Shown: in pieces, positions 1 to 8,392 of the stretch
Numbering within the stretch: the stretch's first letter is position 1
Layout: every line of letters starts with the position of its first letter
NCBI GenBank assembly: GCA_032027005.1
Contig: JAVSMW010000004.1
Coordinates: 276,625-340,624 of the forward strand
DNA from: JAVSMW01 sp032027005
GTDB lineage: Bacteria; Bacillota; Thermincolia; Thermincolales; UBA2595
Length of the DNA stretch: 64,000 nucleotides
Reading direction: 5' to 3'
Program-made: the position numbers and the translations under genes
Notes under the pieces: generated by a model
What the model was told of the DNA's origin: nothing
Databases searched by the model: none
What the model saw: the letters and a program-made list of their open reading frames with translations, nothing else

Positions 1-924
1 TACAGTTTCAGAAATCGCATCCAGCAGCTCTGACTTAGAAATCCTGTGTTCCATCCCCAAAACATCGCAAAAAGTTATCTCCTCATTTATTCGGACCGAT
101 CGCTTGATAGACTCGGCCTGATTAAAGTCCAGTAAATAATGCTGGGAAATTCGTTCTGTAATTTCATCCCCGGCCATAGGCACCATGCCAAATCCTACTA
201 TAGACCCGACATCAGTGATGGCAATATCGGAAGTACCGGCACCGACATCAACCAGAGCGATATTTAGCTGCCGCATGCTGGGCGGAACTACCACAGCACT
301 GGCAGCGATAGGCTCCAGGGTCAGGCTGGTCATTTCCAGATCAGCCCGGTGCAGGGCGGCAAAAAGCGAATCAACAACCACCCGGGGTAAAAAGGTAGCA
401 ATAACTTCTACTGCCATCTGTTTTCCTTTCTGACCCTGCAGGTTGCCGATTTTAAAACCATCTAACTCGTAAAAAACAACACTGTAACCAACACAATGGT
501 AGTTGTATAAGTCTTCTGCGCTTTCTTCCCAATTAACTTCTCTGCTATCACCTTCCACAAGCCTGATCTGCGCTTCCTGAACTGCCTGCAGTTCCAGACG
601 CAGAATATCATCCTGCTGGATTTCCTTAAATTCTGCTGAATCCGACTCAGACCTGAGTCTTACGGTCTTTAAGGCCCGCCCTGCGGCTGCCACGGCCACA
701 CGGGTCAGTTTTTGGCCGATTTTGGCTTCCAGTTTTTCTTTAACAAGCTTAATAGCCTTAGCAACCTTTTCAATATCATGGATCTGGCCGTCGATCATGG
801 CCCGGCTGGGGTGCTCCAGCTGTTCCGCCGCAATTATCTCCAAGCCTTTAATTGTTTCCTGCATGACAACCCCGACAACTGACCTGGTTCCTGTGTCGAG
901 AGCAAAAATATATTTGTCCTGCAA
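1..924 (-). CDS. FtsA/PilM-like actin-fold ATPase, partial (C-terminus off the window)
   Basis: The first 308 codons of a minus-strand gene that runs off the left edge. The start is a TTG at 924 with GGAGG about 7 nt upstream. Near the N-terminus is the phosphate-binding signature FALDTGTRSVVGVV of the actin/HSP70 ATPase fold. A second nucleotide-binding motif, VDVGAGTSDIAI, lies at about residue 225 after an FtsA-type SHS2 region. FtsA-fold proteins polymerise and tether division or pilus machinery to the membrane. Long FtsA-domain proteins distinct from classical FtsA occur in Peptococcaceae, and no ftsZ is adjacent, so the division role is inference. The family is well supported; the exact function is not. 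Confidence 0.75.
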   Translation of the reverse strand, partial: MQDKYIFALDTGTRSVVGVVMQETIKGLEIIAAEQLEHPSRAMIDGQIHDIEKVAKAIKLVKEKLEAKIGQKLTRVAVAAAGRALKTVRLRSESDSAEFKEIQQDDILRLELQAVQEAQIRLVEGDSREVNWEESAEDLYNYHCVGYSVVFYELDGFKIGNLQGQKGKQMAVEVIATFLPRVVVDSLFAALHRADLEMTSLTLEPIAASAVVVPPSMRQLNIALVDVGAGTSDIAITDVGSIVGFGMVPMAGDEITERISQHYLLDFNQAESIKRSVRINEEITFCDVLGMEHRISKSELLDAISETV

Positions 925-1029
925 TTATATCCCTCCTCATTCGGAGCTTAAAACATTTCCTATTTCGACCGGAATCGACTAAATTCCTGCAATCCTATGG
1001 ATAAAATGTCAAACATGGTATTTAGAACC

Positions 1030-1059
1030 AAAAATAAAAAGAGTGCCCGTAGACACTCC
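1030..1059 (-). terminator. rho-independent terminator after cheR
   Basis: On the minus strand GAGTG and CACTC pair around an 8-nt loop (plus-strand 1041-1058), followed by a U-rich tail (plus-strand A-run 1030-1040). It lies directly after the cheR stop codon. Confidence 0.75.
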
Positions 1060-1066
1060 GTTTAAT

Positions 1067-1843
1067 CTATTGACTTTTTTGATAGAAAAATGACGCTACC
1101 AGGTTGTAGCCAATCTCCCGGGCCTGGAAAATCTGTTCGGTACTGCCTGTAAACAGCATCCCCCCGGGCTTCAGGGCTTCATAAAACCTTCGGTACAGAT
1201 ATGCTTTACTTTCTTCGGTAAAATATATTACCACATTACGGCAAAGAATCAAATCATAATTCCGGTCAAAAACATCCTTCAGCAGATTTTGTTTAACAAA
1301 TTTTACCTTCTTCTTGATTTCTTCACTTACTGTATATGTATTATCCTTCTTGTGCAGATATTTGACGAGGTGAGATTTGGGCAGGTTTAGGACCGCTTTG
1401 TCGCTGTAGACACCGGCCTTAGCTTTGCTTAACACCTCATCATCAATGTCAGAGGCAATTATGGAAAAATTCAGATTAGGGAAACCCTGCTTAAGTACCA
1501 TGGCTAGGGTATATGGTTCTTCACCGGTTGAGCAGCCGGCACTCCAAACTTTGAGGATGTTGGATTTTTGCATCAGTTCGGGAATTATTTTTGTTTCCAG
1601 CACCTGCCACTGGGGCGGGTTGCGATAGAATTCAGAGACATTGATTGTCAATGTATCTACAAATTTTCGCCAGTGATTTAGTTCCCTTTGCAGCAGATCG
1701 AGATACTCGGTATATTTCTCAATTTTCAGCCCCCTCATCAGGCTGTTAATACGTCTTTCCATTTGTGGGCGCTTATATCCGGTCAAATCTAACCCTTTTC
1801 TTCTCTGTAAATCCTGAAGGAATGTTTCATAGGCATCAGGCAT
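1067..1843 (-). CDS. cheR: CheR-type protein-glutamate O-methyltransferase
   Basis: A 258-aa SAM-dependent methyltransferase that methylates glutamates on chemoreceptors. An all-alpha CheR N-domain covers roughly residues 5-60. The catalytic Rossmann domain follows, with SAM motif VWSAGCSTGEEPYTLAM near residue 100 and LILCRNVVIYF near 200. Length is normal for the family. The ATG start has AAGGGG upstream. No other chemotaxis gene is in the window, so whether it serves flagellar, pilus or another chemosensory pathway cannot be told. Only 15 nt separate it from the small cytochrome gene upstream, so the two are probably cotranscribed. Confidence 0.93.
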   Translation of the reverse strand: MPDAYETFLQDLQRRKGLDLTGYKRPQMERRINSLMRGLKIEKYTEYLDLLQRELNHWRKFVDTLTINVSEFYRNPPQWQVLETKIIPELMQKSNILKVWSAGCSTGEEPYTLAMVLKQGFPNLNFSIIASDIDDEVLSKAKAGVYSDKAVLNLPKSHLVKYLHKKDNTYTVSEEIKKKVKFVKQNLLKDVFDRNYDLILCRNVVIYFTEESKAYLYRRFYEALKPGGMLFTGSTEQIFQAREIGYNLVASFFYQKSQ

Positions 1844-1858
1844 AGGTACGACCCCTTT

Positions 1859-2110
1859 TTATTTAATCAGCTTGACGTTGCTCTGTTGGTGGCATTTATT
1901 ACAGAAATTATCCTTGGTTTGTCCACGCTTGCCGTGGCAGTCCAGGCAAAACTCGTTTAAATCGGCATGCCGCTTTGCCACAGTCCCGTGCTCTCTCATC
2001 CACTCATCCCTGTCTCCGCCGTGAAAAAACTTGCTTGTCATGGAAAAGTAAAACACAGCAATAGCCGCTGCCACCAAAAGTATTGTGATGCCGTTTTTTT
2101 TGTTAATCAA
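1859..2110 (-). CDS. small membrane-anchored diheme cytochrome c
   Basis: An 83-aa protein with one N-terminal hydrophobic segment (about residues 7-24) and two CXXCH heme-binding motifs (CLDCH and CNKCH) in the last third. There is no clear signal-peptidase site, so it is probably anchored with both hemes on the outer face of the membrane. The TTG start follows GGGGTGGGA. Such small anchored diheme proteins pass electrons between membrane dehydrogenases and larger cytochromes; a specific partner is not evident. I do not recognise a named family. Confidence 0.8.
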   Translation of the reverse strand: MINKKNGITILLVAAAIAVFYFSMTSKFFHGGDRDEWMREHGTVAKRHADLNEFCLDCHGKRGQTKDNFCNKCHQQSNVKLIK

Positions 2111-2179
2111 TCATCCCACCCCTTTGGTAATATTTAGAATTCGCTAAAAACCGACAAATTCCTCTATTTTTTATAGATT

Positions 2180-2270
2180 TGCGAGTTGCAAGTGGCGAGT
2201 GGCTGTGTTGAATCTGTTTCACAGTTACTAACCAGTGGCCACTCCCCACTCCTCACTCCCCACTCACCTT
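2180..2270. repeat. AGTGG/CCACT degenerate repeat tract
   Basis: An intergenic tract with AAGTGGCGAGTGGC and, on the other strand sense, CCACTCCCCACTCCTCACTC. The two ends are roughly inverted. Similar AGTGGGGAGTGG-type tracts lie at about 26681-26710, 26825-26860, 30090-30120 and 39735-39760. The tract runs into the 3' end of hemL. Confidence 0.6.
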
Positions 2271-3548
2271 AAATGCCACATAAGCGGCCTCAACAGTTTT
2301 TGCAATATCCTCATCAGTATGAGCCAGAGAAACAAAGCCGGCTTCAAACTGGGACGGAGCCAGATAAATGCCTTGATCTAACATAGACTTAAAGAAAACC
2401 CCGAATTTACTGGTATCTGAGGTGCTGGCAGTCTTAAAATCAGTTACCTGCCGGTTTGTGAAGAAAGTAGAGAGCATCGAGCCAACCCTGTTCAAAGATA
2501 CCTCCACTCCGGCTCTTTTGGCGGCATCAGCCAGGCCATCTGCCAGTAGGGCCGATTTCTTCTCCAATAATTCATAAGTTCCGGGTTTCCGGAGTTCATT
2601 GAGAGTCACAATTCCAGCGGTCATCGCCAGGGGATTGCCGGACAGTGTGCCGGCCTGGTAAATCGGTCCCGCCGGGGCAATTTTCTCCATTATTTCTTTT
2701 TTCCCGCCGTAAGCTGCTACCGGCAGTCCACCCCCGATGATCTTGCCCAGACAGGTCAGGTCTGGCTCAATGTTGAAGCGCACCTGGGCCCCGCCATAAG
2801 CTACCCGGAAACCGGTCATTACTTCATCACAGATGAACAAAGCCCCATATTTCCTGGTGATTTCCCGGATGCCTTCCAAAAATCCGGGTGCGGGTGGTAC
2901 CACACCCATATTACCAGCCACAGGTTCGACAATCACTGCAGCAATATCATGGCCTTCCAAGGCAAAAATTTTCTCCAGTGTATCCAGATTATTTAACTGA
3001 GCTGTGATAGTCCCGCTGGCGATATTCTCCGGAACCCCCGGGCTGGTTGGTACTCCCAGAGTCAGTGCCCCGGAGCCGGCCTTTATCAGTAAGGAGTCGG
3101 CATGACCGTGATAACAGCCCTCAAATTTAACAATCTTGTTTTTCCCTGTATATCCGCGGGCCAGTCTTAATGCACTCATGGCAGCCTCAGTCCCGGAGTT
3201 TACCATACGGACCATTTCCATGGCAGGCAGGGCTTCAATAATCATTTTCGCCATTTCAGTTTCCAGCTCAGTAGGTGCACCATAGCTGGTCCCTTTGTTC
3301 AGGTATGATTTAAGTGCTTCCACTACCGCCGGGTGTTGGTGCCCAAGCAGCATCGGCCCCCAGGAACCCGCATAATCTACGTATTCATTGCCATCCACAT
3401 CATAGATTTTGGAGCCACTGGCCCTGTCAATAAAGACCGGGTTATAACCCACTGATTTAAAAGCCCGGACCGGACTGTTTACCCCACCGGGAATGTACTG
3501 TTTGGCTTCATCAAATAACGTTTCCGATTTACTGTATCCCTTATGCAT
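2253..3548 (-). CDS. hemL: glutamate-1-semialdehyde 2,1-aminomutase
   Basis: Converts glutamate-1-semialdehyde to 5-aminolevulinate, the second step of the C5 route to tetrapyrroles, using PLP in the cytoplasm. The protein is 431 aa, normal for the family. Visible are the N-terminal PGGVNSPVRAF motif, the PLP-phosphate region NSGTEAAMSALRLARG, the DEVMTGFR segment, and the Schiff-base lysine in LGKIIGGGLPV near residue 270. An ATG is preceded immediately by a TTG; AGGAGG fits either. It follows the hem operon in orientation but is separated from nirJ2 by about 350 bp of repeat-bearing spacer, so it probably has its own promoter. Confidence 0.97.
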   Translation of the reverse strand: MHKGYSKSETLFDEAKQYIPGGVNSPVRAFKSVGYNPVFIDRASGSKIYDVDGNEYVDYAGSWGPMLLGHQHPAVVEALKSYLNKGTSYGAPTELETEMAKMIIEALPAMEMVRMVNSGTEAAMSALRLARGYTGKNKIVKFEGCYHGHADSLLIKAGSGALTLGVPTSPGVPENIASGTITAQLNNLDTLEKIFALEGHDIAAVIVEPVAGNMGVVPPAPGFLEGIREITRKYGALFICDEVMTGFRVAYGGAQVRFNIEPDLTCLGKIIGGGLPVAAYGGKKEIMEKIAPAGPIYQAGTLSGNPLAMTAGIVTLNELRKPGTYELLEKKSALLADGLADAAKRAGVEVSLNRVGSMLSTFFTNRQVTDFKTASTSDTSKFGVFFKSMLDQGIYLAPSQFEAGFVSLAHTDEDIAKTVEAAYVAFKVSGE

Positions 3549-3609
3549 CAAATTACACCCTCCTTAAAATATTATGTACTCACTTGAAACATTTAGTGAA
3601 AAGAAGATA

Positions 3610-3775
3610 AAACATACCACAGAGATCACTAAGGCACAGAGAAACATTATTATAATATATAAATATTATTTATCAGAAACCAAATAATAAATGATGATAT
3701 TGGCTGGAAGAGATTTCCCTGTAATAGCAATTTTGCTCTGTGTCTCCGTGTGCTCTGTGGTATATTTTTTTATTT
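3610..3775. repeat. inverted CACAGAG / CTCTGTG intergenic repeat
   Basis: In the 350-bp spacer upstream of hemL, a CACAGAG-rich stretch (about 3618-3650) and its inverse, built from CTCTGTG and CTCTGTGG (about 3735-3765), face each other across an AT-rich centre. This resembles the widespread degenerate CTCTGTG/CTCTGCG intergenic repeats also seen near 21735, 31500, 36750 and 39890. No convincing gene lies in this spacer. Confidence 0.6.
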
Positions 3776-3834
3776 TCCGTCATAAAACTGTTCTTAAGGT
3801 GATAAAAAGTAAAATAAAACCATACTTATGTAGA

Positions 3835-3858
3835 ACGCCAGGTCAATGGACCTGGCGT
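3835..3858 (-). terminator. hairpin downstream of nirJ2-like gene
   Basis: A perfect 10-bp stem, ACGCCAGGTC with GACCTGGCGT, and a 4-nt loop, 38 bp past the nirJ2 stop codon. The U tract is poor (TTCTACATAAG), so it may stabilise the 3' end as much as terminate. Confidence 0.6.
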
Positions 3859-3895
3859 GTGATATTTCGTAGTGAGTGGCCTGTTGTGGTCCTTA

Positions 3896-4891
3896 TTAGT
3901 ATCCCTTGCGTCCCTGGTACAGGCACCATGGTTCTTCAGCCATGTAGTCGCCTTCATTGTAGAAAGCAGCCCTGGCCCGGCAGCCGCCGCAGAGTTTTTT
4001 AAACCCGCAGCTGCCGCAGCCGCCTTTATAATCCATTGTTCGGAGAGTCTTGAATACTTCACTGTTAGCCCAAATTTCGCTAAATGGAGTTTCTCTTACA
4101 TTGCCTACCTCCATGTCCATATAGGCACAAGGCTGGACTTTACCTTTAGGCCCAATGATACAATATGAGGTTCCGGCCAGACAGCCGCGGCCAAATCTTA
4201 GATCCATCCCCAGCTGCTTAGCAATCCTCATGAACTGGGGTGCACAGGTTGGCTTCAGTTCAATGTCCACCTGCTGCTGTTTCTTCATAATCCTGGTCAG
4301 GATATCTTCATATTCTTCAGCTCTCAGGGACTCTTCCTCGATATTTTTGGCCCGTCCGGTGGGGACCAGGAAGAAAAAGTGGTGGGCTTTGGCCCCTAAT
4401 TCCACGGCAAAGTCGGTGATGGCTTCAGCTTCATTCCAGTTCCAATCCACTAAAGTTGTATGGATCTGGAAGGGAACCCCGGCATCCCGGCAGTTTTTCA
4501 TGCCCTGCACCGCCCCGTCCCATGCACCTTCAAATTTTCTGAATTTGTCATGCTTAGCTTTGTCTAAACTATCCAGACTAATGCCCACCCCGTCAACCCC
4601 AATTTTTTTAAGTTTTTGAGCTACTTCAGGGGTAATCAGGGTGCCATTGGTGCCAAATACAGTAATCAGGCCAAGTTTCTTGGAGTATTCAGCCAGTTCA
4701 AAGATATCTGGTCTGGTAAAAGGTTCACCACCGCTGAAGATCATAATTTTAAAACCGGCTTTTTTAATCTCGTCCAGTAACGCTTTACCCTCTTCGGTAT
4801 TCAGTTCTTCACTGGCCTTGGCACCTGCGTCGCGGTAGCAGTGGTCACAGTACATATTACATTGATTTGTCGTGTTCCAGGAAATAATCAT
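3896..4891 (-). CDS. nirJ2: radical SAM/SPASM protein of siroheme-dependent heme synthesis (NirJ2/AhbC-AhbD type)
   Basis: A 331-aa radical SAM protein. The CX3CX2C cluster motif is at residues 11-18 (C11, C15, C18), followed by SGGEP. The C-terminal SPASM-type domain has clustered cysteines (GCGSCG, CGGC, final WC) that bind auxiliary Fe-S clusters. The family acts on siroheme-derived tetrapyrroles, either removing acetates (AhbC) or oxidatively decarboxylating propionates to heme b (AhbD). The gene order next to hemB, cobA-hemD and precorrin-2 dehydrogenase supports this. The start is the ATG at 4891, because AAAGGAGG sits in the last codons of hemB just upstream. The precise AhbC versus AhbD assignment is not settled from sequence alone. 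Confidence 0.85.
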   Translation of the reverse strand: MIISWNTTNQCNMYCDHCYRDAGAKASEELNTEEGKALLDEIKKAGFKIMIFSGGEPFTRPDIFELAEYSKKLGLITVFGTNGTLITPEVAQKLKKIGVDGVGISLDSLDKAKHDKFRKFEGAWDGAVQGMKNCRDAGVPFQIHTTLVDWNWNEAEAITDFAVELGAKAHHFFFLVPTGRAKNIEEESLRAEEYEDILTRIMKKQQQVDIELKPTCAPQFMRIAKQLGMDLRFGRGCLAGTSYCIIGPKGKVQPCAYMDMEVGNVRETPFSEIWANSEVFKTLRTMDYKGGCGSCGFKKLCGGCRARAAFYNEGDYMAEEPWCLYQGRKGY

Positions 4892-4893
4892 TA

Positions 4894-5874
4894 TTATACC
4901 TCCTTTAACCATTTGGCGACGTCTTTAGCATGGTAAGTGATTATGATATCTGCGCCGGCCCGCTTAATCCCGGTCAAGGCTTCCAAAACAACCCTCTTCT
5001 CATCCAGCCAGCCATTTTGTACGGCAGCCTTGATCATAGCGTATTCACCGCTGACATTATAAGCAGCGACCGGCATTTTAAACTCATCTTTAATCCGTCT
5101 GATAATGTCCAGATAAGGCAGGGCCGGTTTGACCATGACAATATCAGCACCTTCATCGACATCCAGCCACACTTCTTTTAAGGCTTCGTCACTATTGGCA
5201 GGGTCCATTTGGTATCCCCGGCGATCCCCAAACTGCGGAGTGGATTCAGCCACATCCCTGAAGGGACCGTAAAAACCTGAAGCATATTTAGCTGAATAGG
5301 CCATAATAGGTATATTATGATAGCCCTCAGCATCCAGAGCCTCTCTGATGGCACTTACCCTGCCGTCCATCATATCCGACGGGGCCACAATATCAGCTCC
5401 GGCCCTGGCATAGGACAAGCCTATCTCTGCCAGGAGTTCGAGTGTTTCATCATTTAAAACATTACCTTTCTCATCCAGTAAACCACAGTGCCCATGACTG
5501 GTGTATTCACACATACAAAGGTCGGGAATAACCAATAATTCAGGGTATTTTTCCTTGATGGCCCTGATCGCGCGCTGCACGGCCTCGTCATCATCATAGG
5601 CGGAAGAGCCTTTTTCATCCTTATAGGCCGGAATGCCGAACAATAAGACCGCCGGGATACCTAAGCCCACAACTTCCTCACATTCCTTCAGGACAAGGTC
5701 AACCGACATCTGGAATACACCGGGCATTGAAGCTACGGGGTTTTTTACCCCTTCGCCATTTGTCACAAAAAGCGGATACACCAGGTTATCAACAGAAAGG
5801 CGGTTTTCCCGGACCATCCGTCTCATTGTTTCACTGCTTCTAAGTCTTCTTGCTCTAACTACCGGAAATCCCAT
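4894..5874 (-). CDS. hemB: porphobilinogen synthase (5-aminolevulinate dehydratase)
   Basis: Condenses two 5-aminolevulinates to porphobilinogen in the cytoplasm. The protein is 326 aa. The zinc-site cysteines are in DLCMCEYTSHGHCG (about residues 117-130). The active-site lysines lie in YSAKYASGFYGP and MVKPALPYLD. The ATG at 5874 has GGAGG 10 nt upstream; a GTG three codons earlier lies too close to that site. The gene ends 2 nt before the nirJ2 start and carries its ribosome binding site. Confidence 0.97.
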   Translation of the reverse strand: MGFPVVRARRLRSSETMRRMVRENRLSVDNLVYPLFVTNGEGVKNPVASMPGVFQMSVDLVLKECEEVVGLGIPAVLLFGIPAYKDEKGSSAYDDDEAVQRAIRAIKEKYPELLVIPDLCMCEYTSHGHCGLLDEKGNVLNDETLELLAEIGLSYARAGADIVAPSDMMDGRVSAIREALDAEGYHNIPIMAYSAKYASGFYGPFRDVAESTPQFGDRRGYQMDPANSDEALKEVWLDVDEGADIVMVKPALPYLDIIRRIKDEFKMPVAAYNVSGEYAMIKAAVQNGWLDEKRVVLEALTGIKRAGADIIITYHAKDVAKWLKEV

Positions 5875-5904
5875 ATTTTGCACACCTCCAAAAAGGCCTT
5901 ACCC

Positions 5905-7434
5905 TTAGCCCTCAACAGCACGAAGATAATTCAATACTGCCTGGATCAACCCGTCAATTGTATATTGTGCTGCCTGTACATCAACCCTAAGTCCCAGCTC
6001 CCCGGCACTGGCTGAAGTAATCGGACCGATGCTGGCCACGATTACACCGTCAAGCAGTCTCTCAACATTTTCGGGCCCAATCTTTTTCACGAAATTCTTT
6101 ACCGTAGAGGAACTTGTAAAGGTAAGAACATGAATTTTCTTTTCTTCCAGAAGTTTAATCAATTCTTCCGTGTTACCTTCACCCATAACGGTTTTGTAAG
6201 CCGTAATTTCATTGACAAAAGCACCCATTGACCGCAGGGCATCAGGAAGCACTTTTCTGGCAATATCGGCCCTGGGTAAAAGCACTTTTTTGCCCTGCAA
6301 ATCTTCGCCTTTAAAAACATCAATAATTGATTCGGCCACAAATTCTTCAGGTACAAATTCACAGAAAATACCATAATTCTCTATCTCTTCCCTGGTTTTG
6401 GGACCAATTGCCACAATTTTAACACCACTGAGACTCCTGACATCTTTCCTTGATGACCGCATTCTGTTCATAAAAGACTGAACGCCATTTACACTGGTAA
6501 ATACAAGCCAGTCGTAAGTTTCTATCTCTGCCACGGCCGCATCCAGGGGACTAAAATTATCCGGGTCAGCTATCTCGATGGTCGGAAATTCATAGGGTTC
6601 TCCACCCAACGATTCTACTGTTTCGGCCAAAACACTGGCCTGAGTACGCGAACGGGTAATCAGAACCCGCTTACCAAAAAGGGGCTTGGTTTCATACCAG
6701 CGCATCTTTTCTCTTAAGGAAACAACCCCGCCCACTACAATAATAGCGGGGTGGCCCATTTTTGCAGCTTTGGCCTTTTCCACGATATCAGCCAGAGTAC
6801 CGGTCACAGTCTGCTGCTCAGGTCTTGTACCCCACCGGATAATCCCAATCGGTGTGTCCACAGAGCGGCCATTGGACACTAGTTTTTCTACGATATAGGG
6901 TAAGTTGGCCATCCCCATATAAAATACAATAGTCCCACAGCCTGTGGAAATCTTATCCCATTCAATAGACGTATCTTCTTTGGTCGGGTCTTCATTACCT
7001 GTGATAATGGCTAGAGTGGAGTTAAAACCGCGGTGCGTTACCGGGATACCGGCATATGCCGGAACTGCGATACCTGATGTGATTCCGGGAATAACCTCGA
7101 AGGGAATATTGTGAGCCAGCAGTGCTTCCGCTTCTTCACCACCCCTGCCGAAAACAAAGGGGTCACCGCCTTTAAGACGGGTTACCAGCTTACCTTCCAG
7201 GGCTTTTTCAACCAGAACCTGGTTGATTTCTTCCTGTTTAAGGGTGTGTCTGACCGGTGACTTACCGGCATATATTAACTCGGCACCCGGCTTGGCAAAG
7301 GATAGCAGTCTGGGACTCGACAGCCTGTCATACACAATGACATCAGCTTTTTTGATACATTCCAGACCTCTTAAAGTAATTAATTTGGGATCTCCCGGAC
7401 CGGCACCAACTAAATATACTAATCCATTCTTCAT
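5905..7434 (-). CDS. cobA-hemD: fused uroporphyrinogen-III C-methyltransferase / uroporphyrinogen-III synthase
   Basis: A 509-aa two-domain enzyme. Residues 1-245 form the SAM uroporphyrinogen methyltransferase (VYLVGAGPGDPKLITLRG at the start and GGDPFVFGRGGEEAEAL in the middle). From about residue 250 the HemD domain begins at GKRVLITRSRTQAS. HemD closes hydroxymethylbilane to uroporphyrinogen III and the CobA half methylates it to precorrin-2. This fusion is common in Clostridia. The ATG lies 1 nt after the hemC stop, with AGGAGA inside the hemC end, so translation is probably coupled. Confidence 0.96.
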   Translation of the reverse strand: MKNGLVYLVGAGPGDPKLITLRGLECIKKADVIVYDRLSSPRLLSFAKPGAELIYAGKSPVRHTLKQEEINQVLVEKALEGKLVTRLKGGDPFVFGRGGEEAEALLAHNIPFEVIPGITSGIAVPAYAGIPVTHRGFNSTLAIITGNEDPTKEDTSIEWDKISTGCGTIVFYMGMANLPYIVEKLVSNGRSVDTPIGIIRWGTRPEQQTVTGTLADIVEKAKAAKMGHPAIIVVGGVVSLREKMRWYETKPLFGKRVLITRSRTQASVLAETVESLGGEPYEFPTIEIADPDNFSPLDAAVAEIETYDWLVFTSVNGVQSFMNRMRSSRKDVRSLSGVKIVAIGPKTREEIENYGIFCEFVPEEFVAESIIDVFKGEDLQGKKVLLPRADIARKVLPDALRSMGAFVNEITAYKTVMGEGNTEELIKLLEEKKIHVLTFTSSSTVKNFVKKIGPENVERLLDGVIVASIGPITSASAGELGLRVDVQAAQYTIDGLIQAVLNYLRAVEG

Positions 7435-7435
7435 C

Positions 7436-8368
7436 TTATAATGTCTCCTGTCTTACTGTCCTTAATATTTTGTCTGCACCCATTTCAAGCAATCTCAGAG
7501 CCAAATTTACCCCCAGCGCGGCAGCTTCAGCCACCGGACCGGAGATCTGGTCACGGATTAATTCCTGACCATCCAGACCGGCTACAACGCCTTTGAGGGT
7601 TAATTGATCGCCATCTACAGTGCCTAATGCGCCAATAGGAATCTGACACCCGCCTTCCAGTTTCTTAAGCAGTGCCCGCTCTGCAGTAATAGCAGCCCAA
7701 GTAGGAGCATGGTTGATTTTCTGTACTACCGCACTGACTTCCTGGTCACCTTCCCGGATTTCTATCCCGATTGAACCTTGTCCAACAGCCGGCAAACAAA
7801 CATCGATAGAAAGACGTTCGGTGATGCGGTCTCCCCAACCCAGTCTTTCAACACCGGCGGCAGCTAAGATGATGGCATCCAGATTATTTCGCTCCAGTTT
7901 AGCCATTCTTGTATTAAGATTTCCCCTTAAGGGTTCTAACTGCAGGTCAGGCCTGTAATTCAGCAATTGAGCACACCGGCGTAAGCTGCTTGTTCCAATC
8001 ATGGCCCCTTCAGGCAGTTGGCCCAAGGGAACCCCCTCGCGTGAGATAACAACATCCCTGGGGTCGACCCGTTCACACATAGCACCGATTGTCAGGCCCT
8101 CAGGCAGCACTGTCGGCAGGTCCTTCATGCTGTGGACCGCCAAATCAATTTCCCGGTTCAGCATGGCTGCTTCCAGTTCCTTAGTGAATAATCCTTTATC
8201 ACCGATTTTAGCCAGGGCGACATCGAGTATTTTATCTCCCTGTGTTTTCATACTGACAATCTGGAATGTATATTCCGGATTCATTTTCTTTAGAGAATCA
8301 ACTACCCAGTTGGTTTGCCACATTGCCAGTGCGCTCTCCCGCGTACCAACGATAATTTCTCTTGCCAT
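7436..8368 (-). CDS. hemC: hydroxymethylbilane synthase (porphobilinogen deaminase)
   Basis: Polymerises four porphobilinogens to hydroxymethylbilane. The protein is 310 aa. The start GTRESALAMWQT, the substrate-binding HSMKDLPT, and LRGNLNTRMAKL are present. The dipyrromethane cofactor cysteine is in LEGGCQIPIGA near residue 240. The ATG start has GGAGGT 7 nt upstream. It lies between hemA and cobA-hemD in the expected pathway order. Confidence 0.97.
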   Translation of the reverse strand: MAREIIVGTRESALAMWQTNWVVDSLKKMNPEYTFQIVSMKTQGDKILDVALAKIGDKGLFTKELEAAMLNREIDLAVHSMKDLPTVLPEGLTIGAMCERVDPRDVVISREGVPLGQLPEGAMIGTSSLRRCAQLLNYRPDLQLEPLRGNLNTRMAKLERNNLDAIILAAAGVERLGWGDRITERLSIDVCLPAVGQGSIGIEIREGDQEVSAVVQKINHAPTWAAITAERALLKKLEGGCQIPIGALGTVDGDQLTLKGVVAGLDGQELIRDQISGPVAEAAALGVNLALRLLEMGADKILRTVRQETL

Positions 8369-8392
8369 GATCTTACCTCCAAGTCGAGTACG

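Noticed and set aside
3691..4002. Plus-strand open frame of about 100 codons
   Set aside because: It crosses the CTCTGTG repeat, the nirJ2 terminator hairpin and the nirJ2 3' end; no binding site and no protein-like features.
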